From: CAWHNT01 sp963830775
GTDB taxonomy: Bacteria > Pseudomonadota > Alphaproteobacteria > Geminicoccales > Geminicoccaceae
DNA length: 64,000 nt
Assembly: GCA_963830775.1 (NCBI GenBank)
Contig: CAWHNT010000001.1
Span: forward strand, 62,001 to 126,000
Direction: 5' to 3'
Shown: positions 53,647 to 62,192 of the stretch, in pieces
Layout: every line of letters starts with the position of its first letter
Numbering within the stretch: the stretch's first letter is position 1
Notes under the pieces: generated by a model
What the model saw: the letters and a program-made list of their open reading frames with translations, nothing else
Database searches by the model: none
What the model was told of the DNA's origin: nothing
Position numbers and translations under genes: made by a program

Positions 53647-54266
53647 GCGATATGCAGGACCTGTTGGGCATCCCGACCGGCGGCGACCGCACCGCCTCGG
53701 TCGAGCGCCGCACGGCCGAGACCTCGATCCGGGTCCACCTCGCCCTCGACGGCACCGGCCGCGCCCGGATCGATTCCGGCATCGGCTTCCTCGACCACAT
53801 GCTGACCGCGCTCACCAAGCACGCCCGCCTCGACCTCGAGCTCGCCTGCGAGGGCGACCTCGAGGTGGACGATCATCACAGCGCCGAGGACTGCGCCTTG
53901 GCCCTGGGTCAAGCCCTCGACCAGGCGCTCGGCGAGCGCCGCGGCATCCACCGTTTCGCCAGCGCCTACGCTCCCCTCGACGAGGCGCTGGCCCGTGCCG
54001 TCGTCGACCTCTCCGGCCGCCCCTGGCCCGAGATCCACCTGGGTTTCCGCCGCGAGATGCTGGGCGAGATCGCGACCGAGAACCTCACCCATTTCTTCCA
54101 ATCGCTGGCGATCACCGCCCGCATGGCACTCCATGTCGACGTGCTGCGTGGGGCCAATGATCACCACCGCGCCGAGGCTGCCTTCAAGGCCCTGGCCCTG
54201 GCGCTGCGCCAGGCGATAGCATTGGACGGCTCGCAGGAGGTGCCGAGCACCAAAGGGGTGCTGTAG
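53643..54266 (+). CDS. hisB: imidazoleglycerol-phosphate dehydratase
   Basis: 207 residues, the monofunctional form. Manganese-binding motifs DHHSAEDCALALGQAL and NDHHRAEAAFKALALALRQA, plus FLDHMLTALTKHARLDLELA and the C-terminal PSTKGVL. Converts IGP to imidazole-acetol phosphate. The GTG start overlaps the hisG stop (GTGCCGTGA context, four-base overlap), showing tight coupling. Confidence 0.94.
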   Translation: MSDMQDLLGIPTGGDRTASVERRTAETSIRVHLALDGTGRARIDSGIGFLDHMLTALTKHARLDLELACEGDLEVDDHHSAEDCALALGQALDQALGERRGIHRFASAYAPLDEALARAVVDLSGRPWPEIHLGFRREMLGEIATENLTHFFQSLAITARMALHVDVLRGANDHHRAEAAFKALALALRQAIALDGSQEVPSTKGVL

Positions 54267-54268
54267 GG

Positions 54269-54847
54269 ATGGCGAAGGCACGGCCCGAAAGCGACCTGCC
54301 GCGCACGGTCGACGAGTTCGACCGCTGGAATTCAGAACAGCCGGAGCGCTGGGAGTTCATTGCCGGCGTGCCGGTGATGATGGCACCGGCCTCGCTGCCG
54401 CACACGCTGATCAAGGGCAATATCTACCGGCATCTCGGCAACATGCTCGCCGGCAAGCCCTGCCGGGCCCTGGTCGACGGTGCGGAGGTCAAGTCCTACA
54501 AGCTGGCGGCGATCCCCGATGTCCTGGTCGCCTGCGGTGAGCTCGATCAACGCACGCCGACGATCGCCGAGCCGGTCGTCCTGGTCGAGGTCATGTCGCC
54601 GTCCAGCGAGCGTGACGACACCTTGCGCAAGTGGCAGGGCTACTGCCTGATCCCAAGCCTCAGGCATTATTTGGTCGTGGCCCAGGACATGCGCTTCGTC
54701 ACCGTCCACTCGCGTACCGGTCCATCGTCCTTCGCCGAGGAGGTTTACCAGGATGGCGTGATCGAGCTGCCGGCCATCGGAGTCTCCCTGTCGATCAACG
54801 AGATCTATGACGGCGTCCGCCTGTTCGGGGCTGAGGTCGATGCCTGA
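54269..54847 (+). CDS. Uma2-family (DUF820) putative endonuclease
   Basis: 192 residues. PD-(D/E)xK-fold protein of the Uma2 family: RWEFIAGVPVMMAPASLPHT, IPDVLVACG (Asp) and PVVLVEVMSPSSERDDTLRK (Glu-x-Met-Ser-Pro-Ser-Ser), then YLVVAQDMRFVTVHSR. Uma2 genes are abundant in cyanobacteria, Chloroflexi and Planctomycetes and their role is unclear. It sits inside the his operon, two bases after hisB and overlapping hisH by eight bases, so it must be transcribed with it. No known link to histidine synthesis. Confidence 0.88.
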   Translation: MAKARPESDLPRTVDEFDRWNSEQPERWEFIAGVPVMMAPASLPHTLIKGNIYRHLGNMLAGKPCRALVDGAEVKSYKLAAIPDVLVACGELDQRTPTIAEPVVLVEVMSPSSERDDTLRKWQGYCLIPSLRHYLVVAQDMRFVTVHSRTGPSSFAEEVYQDGVIELPAIGVSLSINEIYDGVRLFGAEVDA

Positions 54848-55433
54848 GGTCGTCATCGTCCCCACCGGCACGGCCAACATCGCCTCGGTGATGGCCGCGT
54901 TCCGCCGGCTCGGCGCGGAGCCGCGGCTGGCCGTGGGTGCCGAGGACATCGCCCGCGCCACCCACGTCATGCTCCCGGGCGTGGGCGCTTTCGGCGCCTC
55001 GATGGCCCGCCTGCGCCAGCAGGGGCTGGATGACGCCGTCCGCAGCCGCGTGCAGGCCGACCGACCGACCATCTGCATCTGCGTCGGCCACCAGCTCCTC
55101 TTTGCGAGCAGCGAGGAGAGCCCCGACGCCGAGGGCCTGGGCCTAATCCCAGAGCGCATCGGACGCTTCGGTGAGAATGTGCGCGTGCCGCAGTTCGGTT
55201 GGAACCTCGTCCGGCCGGCCGAAGGCTGCAACCTGCTCGAGGAAGGCTACGCCTACTTCGCCAACAGCTACCGGGCGCTCGCAGCCCCGAGCTGGAACGT
55301 GGCCCGGGCCGAGCATGGCGGCGCCTATGTGGCCGCGGTCGAGCGGGGCAACGTGATCGGCTGCCAGTTCCACCCCGAGCTCTCCGGCGCCTACGGCTCC
55401 GCCCTGCTCTCCCGGTTCCTGGAGCTCTCGTGA
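54840..55433 (+). CDS. hisH: imidazole glycerol phosphate synthase glutaminase subunit
   Basis: 197 residues. Class I glutaminase: nucleophile C81 in TICICVGHQLLF (most HisH have GICLGMQ), and QFHPELSG near the C-terminus. VMLPGVGAFGASMARLRQQG and FGWNLVRPAEGC are typical. YAYFANSYRA replaces the usual YFVHSY. Supplies ammonia to HisF. ATG at 54840 overlaps the Uma2 gene; its stop overlaps the hisF start (TGATG). Confidence 0.93.
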   Translation: MPEVVIVPTGTANIASVMAAFRRLGAEPRLAVGAEDIARATHVMLPGVGAFGASMARLRQQGLDDAVRSRVQADRPTICICVGHQLLFASSEESPDAEGLGLIPERIGRFGENVRVPQFGWNLVRPAEGCNLLEEGYAYFANSYRALAAPSWNVARAEHGGAYVAAVERGNVIGCQFHPELSGAYGSALLSRFLELS

Positions 55434-56185
55434 TGCTGACGGCGCGGATCATCCCCTGCCTCGACGTCAGCCACGGCCGCGTGGTCAAGGGCGTGCGCTT
55501 CCAGGGCCTGCGTGACGCAGGCGACCCGGCGGAGCGCGCCAAGGCCTATGAGGACCAGGGTGCCGACGAGATCGTGATCCTCGACGTCTCGGCCACGCCC
55601 GAAGGCCGCGGCCATCAGCACGAGACCGTGCGCCGGGTGCGCGAGGCGCTGTCGATCCCGCTCACCGTCGGCGGCGGCGTGCGCACCGAGGAGGACGCGC
55701 TGGACCTCCTCGAGGCCGGCGCCGACAAGGTCTCCATCAACACCGCCGCCGTGACCCGGCCCGAGCTCCTGGCCGAGATCGCCGGCCGTTTCGGCCGCCA
55801 GTGCTGCGTGCTGGCGATCGACGCCGCCATGCGCGACGGTCGCTTCGAGGTGCTGGTGAAAGGCGGCCGCGAGGGTACCGGCATCGACGCCATCGAATGG
55901 GCCCGCACCGGCGAGCGGCACGGTGCCGGCGAGATCCTGCTGACCTCCTGGGACCGGGACGGCACCCGCTCCGGCTACGACATTGCGCTGACGCAGGCCG
56001 TGAGCCGCGCCGTCCACGTACCGGTTATCGCCTCCGGCGGTGCTGACAGCCCGGAGCACATCCGCGAGGCGTTCGCCTCAGGCGCCGACGCCGTGCTGGC
56101 GGCCTCGATCTTCCACGACGGCGACCTCACGGTGGGCGACGTCAAGCTCTACCTGCAGGAGCACGGGGTCCGGATCCGCCCATGA
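55433..56185 (+). CDS. hisF: imidazole glycerol phosphate synthase cyclase subunit
   Basis: 250 residues, (beta/alpha)8 barrel. Catalytic Asp in RIIPCLDVSHGRVVKGVRFQ and the second Asp in LLTSWDRDGTRSGYD. Phosphate loops TVGGGVRTEEDA and VIASGGADSPEH. Makes IGP and AICAR from PRFAR with HisH-supplied ammonia. Start ATG at 55433; a GTG at 55430 could also serve. Overlaps hisA by four bases. Confidence 0.95.
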   Translation: MLTARIIPCLDVSHGRVVKGVRFQGLRDAGDPAERAKAYEDQGADEIVILDVSATPEGRGHQHETVRRVREALSIPLTVGGGVRTEEDALDLLEAGADKVSINTAAVTRPELLAEIAGRFGRQCCVLAIDAAMRDGRFEVLVKGGREGTGIDAIEWARTGERHGAGEILLTSWDRDGTRSGYDIALTQAVSRAVHVPVIASGGADSPEHIREAFASGADAVLAASIFHDGDLTVGDVKLYLQEHGVRIRP

Positions 56186-57423
56186 TCGTCCCCTCGATCG
56201 ACCTCCAGGGCGGTCAGACCGTCCAGCTCGTGGGTGGGGCCGAGAAGGCGATCGACGCCGGCGACCCGCTCCCGATCGCACGGGCCTTCAGCATCGCCGG
56301 TGAGATCGCCGTCATCGACCTCGACGCGGCCATGCGCACCGGCAGCAACGCCGCCCTGGTCGAAGCCCTGGTGGCCCGCTTCCCATGCCGGGTCGGCGGC
56401 GGCATCCGCGATGTCGAGACCGCGATCCGCTGGCTCGACCTCGGTGCCGCCAAGATCATCCTCGGCACCATGGCCAAGCCCGAGATCCTCTCCAAGCTCC
56501 CCCGCGAGCGAGTCGTCGCCGCCCTCGACGCCAGGCACGGCGAGGTCGTGGTCGAAGGCTGGAAGGAGGGTACCGGCCGCGGGATCCTGGAGCGCATCGC
56601 CGAGCTGAAGGAGCACGTGGCGGGCTTCCTCGTCACCTTCGTCGAGCGCGAGGGCCGCATGGGCGGCACCGACCTCGAGCTCGCCAAGGCCGTCGTCGAA
56701 GCGGCCAAGCCCTGCCGCGTCACCATCGCCGGTGGCGTCACCACCCCTGAGGAAATTCGCGCCCTCGACGAGCTGGGTGCCGACGCCCAGGTCGGCATGG
56801 CCCTCTACACCGGCCGGCTCGACCTCGCCGATGCCATCATGGCTCCGCTCGTCTCCGACCGCCCGGACGGGCTCTGGCCCACCGTGGTGGTCGACGAGCG
56901 CGGGACAGCACTGGGCCTCGTCTACTCCAGCCGCGAATCGATCCGCGAGGCTGTCCGCCGCCGGATGGGTGTCTACCAGTCCCGGTCCCGGGGCCTGTGG
57001 GTCAAGGGCGAGACCAGCGGTGCCACCCAGGAGCTGATCCGCATCGACCTCGACTGCGACCGCGACAGCCCCCGCTTCGTCGTGCGCCAGGCTGGCGCGG
57101 GCTTCTGTCATTTGGATACCCAGACCTGCTGGGGCGAGGACGCGGGCCTGGGCCGTCTCGAGCGCACGCTCCATGCCCGCCGCGAGGCGGCACCCGAGGG
57201 CAGCTACACGGCACGCCTGTTCCAGGACGCCGGCCTGCTTGCCGCCAAGCTGCGCGAGGAGGCCGCCGAGCTGGGCCAGGCCTCCACCCGTGAGAACGTG
57301 GTCTGGGAAGCGGCCGACATGCTCTATTTCACGCTCGCCCGTCTCGCTGCCGAAGGCATCGACCTCGCCGAGGTGGAGGCGCACCTGGACCGGCGCGCCC
57401 TCAAGATCACGCGTCGCGGATAA
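56182..57423 (+). CDS. trifunctional fusion HisA - HisI - HisE
   Basis: 413 residues. Residues 1-222: HisA barrel (VPSIDLQGGQTVQLVGGAEK, CRVGGGIRDVETA, VTIAGGVTTPEEI); the usual second catalytic TD is replaced by LVTFVEREGRMGG. Residues 228-318: PR-AMP cyclohydrolase with VYQSRSRGLWVKGETSGATQ, metal motif DLDCD (289-293), and C309-H310 and C316 for zinc. Residues 325-413: PR-ATP pyrophosphohydrolase with KLREEAAEL and ENVVWEAADMLYFTLARL. It would perform steps 2, 3 and 4 of the pathway in one chain. HisIE fusions are common; adding HisA in front is rare. One continuous frame with no stop or shift. Confidence 0.92.
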   Translation: MIVPSIDLQGGQTVQLVGGAEKAIDAGDPLPIARAFSIAGEIAVIDLDAAMRTGSNAALVEALVARFPCRVGGGIRDVETAIRWLDLGAAKIILGTMAKPEILSKLPRERVVAALDARHGEVVVEGWKEGTGRGILERIAELKEHVAGFLVTFVEREGRMGGTDLELAKAVVEAAKPCRVTIAGGVTTPEEIRALDELGADAQVGMALYTGRLDLADAIMAPLVSDRPDGLWPTVVVDERGTALGLVYSSRESIREAVRRRMGVYQSRSRGLWVKGETSGATQELIRIDLDCDRDSPRFVVRQAGAGFCHLDTQTCWGEDAGLGRLERTLHARREAAPEGSYTARLFQDAGLLAAKLREEAAELGQASTRENVVWEAADMLYFTLARLAAEGIDLAEVEAHLDRRALKITRRG

Positions 57424-57428
57424 CGCTC

Positions 57429-58214
57429 GTGAGCATCGCCGACCCGCAGCCGAAACGCTCCCGACCACCGCCGCGTCCCTGGAAGCCACTGCGGCGCTGG
57501 TCGGATCGCGTCCATCCCGCCCTGGGGCCGCTGCTTGAGCTGCGCACCCTGCTTGCGGTTGTCGGCATCGCCCTCGCCGCCTGGGCCTTCGCCGGCATCT
57601 ATGACGAGGTGCGCGAGGGCGAGACGCTCGACTTCGACCATAGCGTCCTGCTCCTGTTCCGCGAGCCCGGCGCACCTCAGGAGCCATGGGGTCCGCCCCA
57701 ACTTGAAAGTGCCGTGCGCGACGTGACGGCGCTGGGCAGCACGCTGCTCACCGTGTTCATCACGCTGGCGGTCGCCGGCTATCTTGCCATGGCGCGTAAG
57801 CCAGGTGCCGCTGGCTTCGTGCTCGTGGCCATCTTCGGGGCCATGGCCCTCAGCTATCTGGGCAAGGACCTGATCGCCCGACCAAGGCCCGAGCTGGTGC
57901 CGCATGCCGTCGTGGTCATCACCAACAGCTTCCCCAGCGGCCACGCCACCGGTGCCGCCGCCACCTACCTGACGCTGGGCGCCCTCATGGCGCGATTCGA
58001 GCCGCGCCGCCGGCTCAAGATCTATCTCCTCACGCTCGCCGTCATCATCACCGTGGCCGTGGGCCTCTCCCGCCTCTATCTCGGCGTGCACTGGCCGACC
58101 GACGTGCTGGCCGGCTGGAGCCTGGGTGCCGGCTGGGCACTCACCTGCTGGACCATCGCGCGCTTCCTGCAGCGGCAGGGGCAGCTGGAGGCCGAGCCCG
58201 AGCAACCGGGCTGA
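57429..58214 (+). CDS. PAP2-family membrane phosphatase
   Basis: 261 residues, five or six spans. Phosphatidic acid phosphatase 2 motifs: KDLIARPRPELVPH (C1, KxxxxxxRP), SFPSGHATGAAATYLT (C2, PSGH) and SRLYLGVHWPTDVLAGWSLG (C3, SRxxxxxHxxxD). Acts on lipid phosphates such as undecaprenyl-PP or phosphatidate at the outer face of the membrane. GTG at 57429, five bases after the his operon's last gene, so possibly co-transcribed. Confidence 0.92.
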   Translation: MSIADPQPKRSRPPPRPWKPLRRWSDRVHPALGPLLELRTLLAVVGIALAAWAFAGIYDEVREGETLDFDHSVLLLFREPGAPQEPWGPPQLESAVRDVTALGSTLLTVFITLAVAGYLAMARKPGAAGFVLVAIFGAMALSYLGKDLIARPRPELVPHAVVVITNSFPSGHATGAAATYLTLGALMARFEPRRRLKIYLLTLAVIITVAVGLSRLYLGVHWPTDVLAGWSLGAGWALTCWTIARFLQRQGQLEAEPEQPG

Positions 58215-58217
58215 GCC

Positions 58218-59108
58218 TCAGCCGCCCTCCAGCAGCTCCTTCCGCGCCCGCAGCCCCTCGCCCACCACCTCCATGAACGCCCGGATCCGCGCCGTGGCCT
58301 TCAGGTCCTCGTGCGTGATCAGCCACAGCTCGCGGGCGAGCTCCGGCAGCGGGCCCAGCACGCGGCGCAGGTCGGGCTCGGGATCGGCAAGGTAGCACGG
58401 CAGGGCCGCAAGCCCGATCCCGGCCTTCACCGCCATGAGCTGGTTGATCAGGCTCCCGGTGCGATAGACCACCGCCTCCGGTGGCACCGTCTCGTCCAGC
58501 CACTCCGCCGCCCGCACCGGCAGCGCCGTCTCGCCCCAGCCGACCACGCGATGCCGTCCGAGGTCGGCCACGCTCATGGGCGTACCGTGGCGGTCCAGAT
58601 GGTCGAGGCTGCCATAGACCGCCCAGCCCATGGTGGCGAGCTTGCGCCCGAACAGCTCCCGCTGGACCGGCCGGGTGGCGCGGAGCGCCACGTCCGCCTC
58701 ACGCCGCGACAGGTCGAGCTGGCGGTTGTCGATCACCAGCTCCACGGCGATGCCCGGATGCAGCTCGGCAAAGCGCGCCAGCTCGGCCGTGAGCAGCCGA
58801 TAGGCCAACGTCTCCGAGCAGGTGACGCGCACCCGCCCGCTCAGCCGTGCATCGCGGCCGGTGAGGTCCCGCTCCAGCGCCAGCGCCTCGGCCTCGATCC
58901 GCTCGGCCGCCCCGATCAGGCGAACCCCGGCCTCGGTCGGCTGGTAGCCCGTCGGCAGACGCTCGAACACCTGCACGCCGAGCCCGGCCTCCAGAGCGTT
59001 CAGGCGCCGGAAGACGGTGGAGTGGTTGACCCGCAGCAAGCGTGCGGCACCTGCCAGGCCGCGCTCCCGTGCGATCGCCAGCACGAACCGGAGATCATCC
59101 CACTCCAA
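58218..59108 (-). CDS. LysR-family transcriptional regulator
   Basis: 296 residues from the TTG at 59108 with AAAGG upstream; a longer frame to 59174 adds a Cys-rich stretch with no family similarity. Winged helix DDLRFVLAIARERGLAGAAR, then NHSTVFRRLNALEAGLGVQV; LysR substrate domain from about residue 88 (GRVRVTCSETLAYRLLTAEL). Divergent from the rhodanese-domain gene 120 bases away, which is its most likely target. Inducer unknown. Confidence 0.92.
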   Translation of the reverse strand: MEWDDLRFVLAIARERGLAGAARLLRVNHSTVFRRLNALEAGLGVQVFERLPTGYQPTEAGVRLIGAAERIEAEALALERDLTGRDARLSGRVRVTCSETLAYRLLTAELARFAELHPGIAVELVIDNRQLDLSRREADVALRATRPVQRELFGRKLATMGWAVYGSLDHLDRHGTPMSVADLGRHRVVGWGETALPVRAAEWLDETVPPEAVVYRTGSLINQLMAVKAGIGLAALPCYLADPEPDLRRVLGPLPELARELWLITHEDLKATARIRAFMEVVGEGLRARKELLEGG

Positions 59109-59227
59109 GGGCCTGACCTTTGCACATCCGCAAACACAGTTGGCAAAGCTACAATGCGACGTGCAACGCGGCAATGATTACCTTCCGCCCGTCGCCCGAG
59201 AGGGCCCAGACGAAGAGGAAGCCAGCC

Positions 59228-59578
59228 ATGTTCACCACCATCACCCGCGACGCGCTCAAGGCGAAGCTGGATGCGGGGGAGCCCGTCGCCATCGTCGAGG
59301 CCCTGCCCGAGAAGTACTATCGCCACTCCCACCTGCCGGGTGCCATCAACATCCCACACGACCAGATCGACACCCTGGCCCCGGCCCTGCTGCCGGACAA
59401 GGATGCGCTGATCGTCACCTACTGCGCCAACCTGCCCTGCCCCAACTCGGAGATCGCCGCCCGCCGCCTCGGGGAACTCGGCTATCGCAATGTCGCCGAG
59501 TACCGCGAGGGCAAGGCCGACTGGATCGAGGCCGGGCTGCCGGTGGAGGGCGAGGCGCGGGCACTGCGGGCGGCCTGA
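59228..59578 (+). CDS. single-domain rhodanese-like protein
   Basis: 116 residues. FTTITRDALKAKLDAGEPVA, SHLPGAINIPHDQI, and active-site Cys in IVTYCANLPCPNSEIAARRL. YCANxxCPNS is a loop seen in rhodanese-like proteins associated with stress or sulfur trafficking rather than classical thiosulfate sulfurtransferases. The ATG at 59228 has AGGAAGCC upstream. Divergent from a LysR gene. Confidence 0.92.
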   Translation: MFTTITRDALKAKLDAGEPVAIVEALPEKYYRHSHLPGAINIPHDQIDTLAPALLPDKDALIVTYCANLPCPNSEIAARRLGELGYRNVAEYREGKADWIEAGLPVEGEARALRAA

Positions 59579-59587
59579 GGGACACAA

Positions 59588-59611
59588 GCGGGCCGGGTGC
59601 TCCCGGCCCGC
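59588..59611. terminator. perfect 10-base-pair hairpin between convergent genes
   Basis: GCGGGCCGGG (59588-59597), loop TGCT, CCCGGCCCGC (59602-59611). It lies between the ends of the rhodanese and AAC(3)-like genes. There is no clear T-run on the plus side; on the minus side TTGTGT follows. Likely a shared terminator. Confidence 0.65.
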
Positions 59612-59612
59612 G

Positions 59613-60443
59613 TCATCCTGGGCCGGCAGGCGCGCGGCCGAAGCGGCGCTCGAGCCAGGCAACCGCAAAGGCCGTGATCGGAGCCGCGTCGACCGCCGTG
59701 CTCGGGGCATCCCCGATCAGCCCTTGCACGCCCTGACCTGTCGCCAGGAACTCGGCGACGATGGTGGCGAAGTAGTTGTCGGGCAGGCCGGGCACGACGG
59801 GGACCGAGGTCTCGAATTCCTCGACCATGCGCCATTGCGTGCCAGCATCGGTGGCAAACGGCACCTCGGAGCGGCGCACACGCTTGCCCGGGATCCGCGC
59901 CAGATGCTCGGCATGGTGCAGCAGGGTCATGGTATCGAGCGGGGCGCCCACCATCAGGACCTTGCCCCGGGCGGCGACCAGCTTCGCGAAGGGCGAGCCC
60001 TCGCCATAGCCGTAGTCCAGCGGATGGTCGGCCGTGAGCCACCCGGCCTGGGCGCCGACCGCGGCGACTGAAGCCCCGGGATTGCCGCTCCGTCTGGCAC
60101 CGGGCCAGGTGCGGAGGAACTCGGCCAGGATGCCGTTGTCCCGCGCGGCGCGGGAGGTGGATGGATCGAACGGCGGCACGTGCACGCGCCATTCCTCGGC
60201 CACACGGCCCTCCCGGTCCAGCAGCTCGTCGTAGCAGGCGTCCCAGTCGGTGTAGGCGACGACCGTCCCGTCTGGGCCTGACGCGTCGAGAAGAGCCGCG
60301 ATCAGCGCGTCCGGGCCATTCAGCAGCCGACCGGCCCGGCCCATCGCCGCATGGACCATGACGACGTCGCCTGGCCCTATGCCCAGCCGCTGAAGATCCC
60401 GCCGCAGCGACGCACGGGTGTGGAAGCGAGGGCGGCCGCTCAG
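59613..60443 (-). CDS. AAC(3)-family N-acetyltransferase
   Basis: About 276 residues. Family landmarks: GIGPGDVVMVHAAMGRAGRL, DGTVVAYTDWDACYDE and RSGNPGASVAAVGAQAGWLT, then DYGYGEGSPFAKLVAARGKV and MVGAPLDTMTLLHHAEHLA with the His used in acetyl transfer. FlmB/YokD-type relatives also belong here, so resistance to aminoglycosides is not proven. No ATG, GTG or TTG lies in frame upstream of the conserved part; the frame is open past 60443, where a CTG follows the lipoprotein stop. The ATG at 60359 would remove conserved residues. Start unresolved. Confidence 0.8.
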   Translation of the reverse strand: MSGRPRFHTRASLRRDLQRLGIGPGDVVMVHAAMGRAGRLLNGPDALIAALLDASGPDGTVVAYTDWDACYDELLDREGRVAEEWRVHVPPFDPSTSRAARDNGILAEFLRTWPGARRSGNPGASVAAVGAQAGWLTADHPLDYGYGEGSPFAKLVAARGKVLMVGAPLDTMTLLHHAEHLARIPGKRVRRSEVPFATDAGTQWRMVEEFETSVPVVPGLPDNYFATIVAEFLATGQGVQGLIGDAPSTAVDAAPITAFAVAWLERRFGRAPAGPG

Positions 60444-60652
60444 CTGCCGGCGTAGCCAGCGCCGGCGCCGATGCCTGCCCCGACCAGGGCACCCGCGGTG
60501 ACGCCGATCGGGCCCAGGAGCGCACCAGCCCCGGCACCCGCCAGAGCACCCAGCCCGGCACCGGTGGCGGTGCGTGTCGGCCTCGAGCCGCCGCAGCCGG
60601 CGAGGAGGACGGACAGGGCCAGAAGCAGGGCCGTGCCACGGACGAGCCGCAT
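60440..60652 (-). CDS. small glycine-zipper lipoprotein
   Basis: 70 residues. Lipoprotein signal MRLVRGTALLLALSVLLAGC with lipobox LAGC (C20), then a Gly/Ala zipper (GAGLGALAGAGAGALLGPIG) spanning the rest. Small outer-membrane-anchored lipoproteins of the OsmB type look like this. ATG at 60652. It lies between the OmpA-family gene and the AAC(3)-like gene on the same strand. Confidence 0.88.
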   Translation of the reverse strand: MRLVRGTALLLALSVLLAGCGGSRPTRTATGAGLGALAGAGAGALLGPIGVTAGALVGAGIGAGAGYAGS

Positions 60653-60696
60653 GGATGCAGTCTCCCTTGAAGGTGGAGGTGGCCGGCCTGCCGGTC

Positions 60697-62091
60697 TCAG
60701 CGGGCCACGAACACCTCGACCCGACGATTGGCGCGGCGGCCGGCAACGGTGTCGTTGTTGGTGATCGGGCTGTCCTCGCCCTGGCCGTCGACCGTGAAAC
60801 GGGCAGGGTCGATGCCGTAGGTGGAGACCAGGTAGTCGCGCACGCTCTGCGCGCGGCGCAGGGACAGGCGCCGGTTGGGCTCGGCCTCGCCGTTGGCATC
60901 GGTGTGGCCGACGATCCGGACCTTGCCGGTGCCGTCGCGGATCGTCCGGGCGAGGCGCGACAAGGGCTGGGTCGCCTCCGGCGCCAGGCGCTCGGCACCG
61001 GCCGTGAACAGCGAGCCCTCGAGCACCGTCTTGCTCCAGCTCTCGACCGTGGGCGGCGGGTCGCTGCGTGCCGCGAGCCGCACGGTCGCAGGTGCCGCTT
61101 CCGCCTCCTCGGCGGGACCCGCCGCCGGCTGCACCTGCTCCAGCTCGCCGCCGCTAGCGGCGGGCTCATTGCCTTCGTCGCGGGCCACCAGCTGCAGCTC
61201 CTGGAGGACCTGGCTGCTGCTGAGCTCGACCGAGGCCGCCACCAGCTTGTCCTTCTCGGCCAGGGTTGCCAGCAGCTGCTCGCTCAGGCTGCGCACCTCC
61301 TCGACCGAGCTCGCCGCCACGGTGCGCAGCTCCGCCGTCTCGCGCTCGGCGGCACCCAGCCTGTCCTTCATAGCAGCCAGCTCGGCGGTCAGCCGCTGCT
61401 CGGTCGCAGCCTGGCCTTCCTGCGCCTCGGCCTTGACCCGGGTCAGCTCGCCCTCGAGCTCGCCCGTGCGCAGCCTGAGCCCTTCTGCCTCCTGACTGAG
61501 CGTCCGTTGCGCCACCTCGTTCGTGGCCACGAGGCCCTGCAGCCGCTGCACCTCGCCCTGCGCCTCGGCAAGCTTGGTATCGCGCTCGGCGATCCCCTGC
61601 TGGCCCTGCTGGGCCGCGGCCACGGCCTCGGCCTGCGCCTTGCCAGCCTCGTCCGCCCGCGACCTCGCCGCCTCGAGATCCTTCTCCAGGCTGGCAATCC
61701 TGGTCTGGGCCGTGGTCAGCGCCTTGTCCCGCTCCTGGTCGGCGGCGGCGGTCTGCGCCTGCACGCGGGCAAGCTCGTCGCGCGCCTGGAGGAGCTGGCC
61801 CCGTAGTGCGTCGCGCTCCGCGCGGAGCCCGCTCATGGTCTGCGCCAGGCCCTCGAGCCGGCCACGCGCACCGCGCAGGTCCTCGGCCGCCTCGCCCGCC
61901 GCCGGGGCCGGTGTGCCCGCTGTCTGCCGCTGCTCTTCCAGACGTCGCTTGATCTCGGCGATCGCCGCCTTGAGCTCCTGCGCGCTGCGCGAAGGGGCCG
62001 GACTTGGCGTCTCCTGCGCCAGGGCCAGCCCCGGCATGGCCGTCGTCAGCAGCAGCACCCCGACCAGACCGCCACGCCAGCTCTTGCGCAT
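60697..62091 (-). CDS. OmpA-family peptidoglycan-binding protein with long coiled coil
   Basis: 464 residues with a Sec signal (WRGGLVGVLLLTTAMPGLAL, cleaved after AQ). Residues 35-300 form an almost unbroken coiled coil rich in Ala, Glu and Gln (AQTAAADQERDKALTTAQTR and similar). Residues 345-464 are an OmpA C-terminal domain: VRIVGHTDANGEAEPNRRLS, LRRAQSVRDYLVSTYGIDPA and AGRRANRRVEVFVAR, with the peptidoglycan-contact Asp and Arg. No membrane barrel, so it probably bridges the periplasm. Confidence 0.92.
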   Translation of the reverse strand: MRKSWRGGLVGVLLLTTAMPGLALAQETPSPAPSRSAQELKAAIAEIKRRLEEQRQTAGTPAPAAGEAAEDLRGARGRLEGLAQTMSGLRAERDALRGQLLQARDELARVQAQTAAADQERDKALTTAQTRIASLEKDLEAARSRADEAGKAQAEAVAAAQQGQQGIAERDTKLAEAQGEVQRLQGLVATNEVAQRTLSQEAEGLRLRTGELEGELTRVKAEAQEGQAATEQRLTAELAAMKDRLGAAERETAELRTVAASSVEEVRSLSEQLLATLAEKDKLVAASVELSSSQVLQELQLVARDEGNEPAASGGELEQVQPAAGPAEEAEAAPATVRLAARSDPPPTVESWSKTVLEGSLFTAGAERLAPEATQPLSRLARTIRDGTGKVRIVGHTDANGEAEPNRRLSLRRAQSVRDYLVSTYGIDPARFTVDGQGEDSPITNNDTVAGRRANRRVEVFVAR

Positions 62092-62192
62092 CCGTCACTC
62101 CCGCCGCCCAATGTCTCCTTCTTCGTAGTTAACTCGGATTAACCGTAGCCGGCAACCGGCTGATCAACCACGAGGCGACCAATAAAGCCGGC

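Noticed and set aside
56149..57687. 512-codon minus-strand open frame
   Set aside because: Antisense to the HisA/I/E fusion; the sense strand has all catalytic motifs.
58205..58217. Short palindrome GGCTGAG/CTCAGCC at the convergent PAP2/LysR ends
   Set aside because: The loop is only about one base and there is no T-run; too weak to call a terminator.
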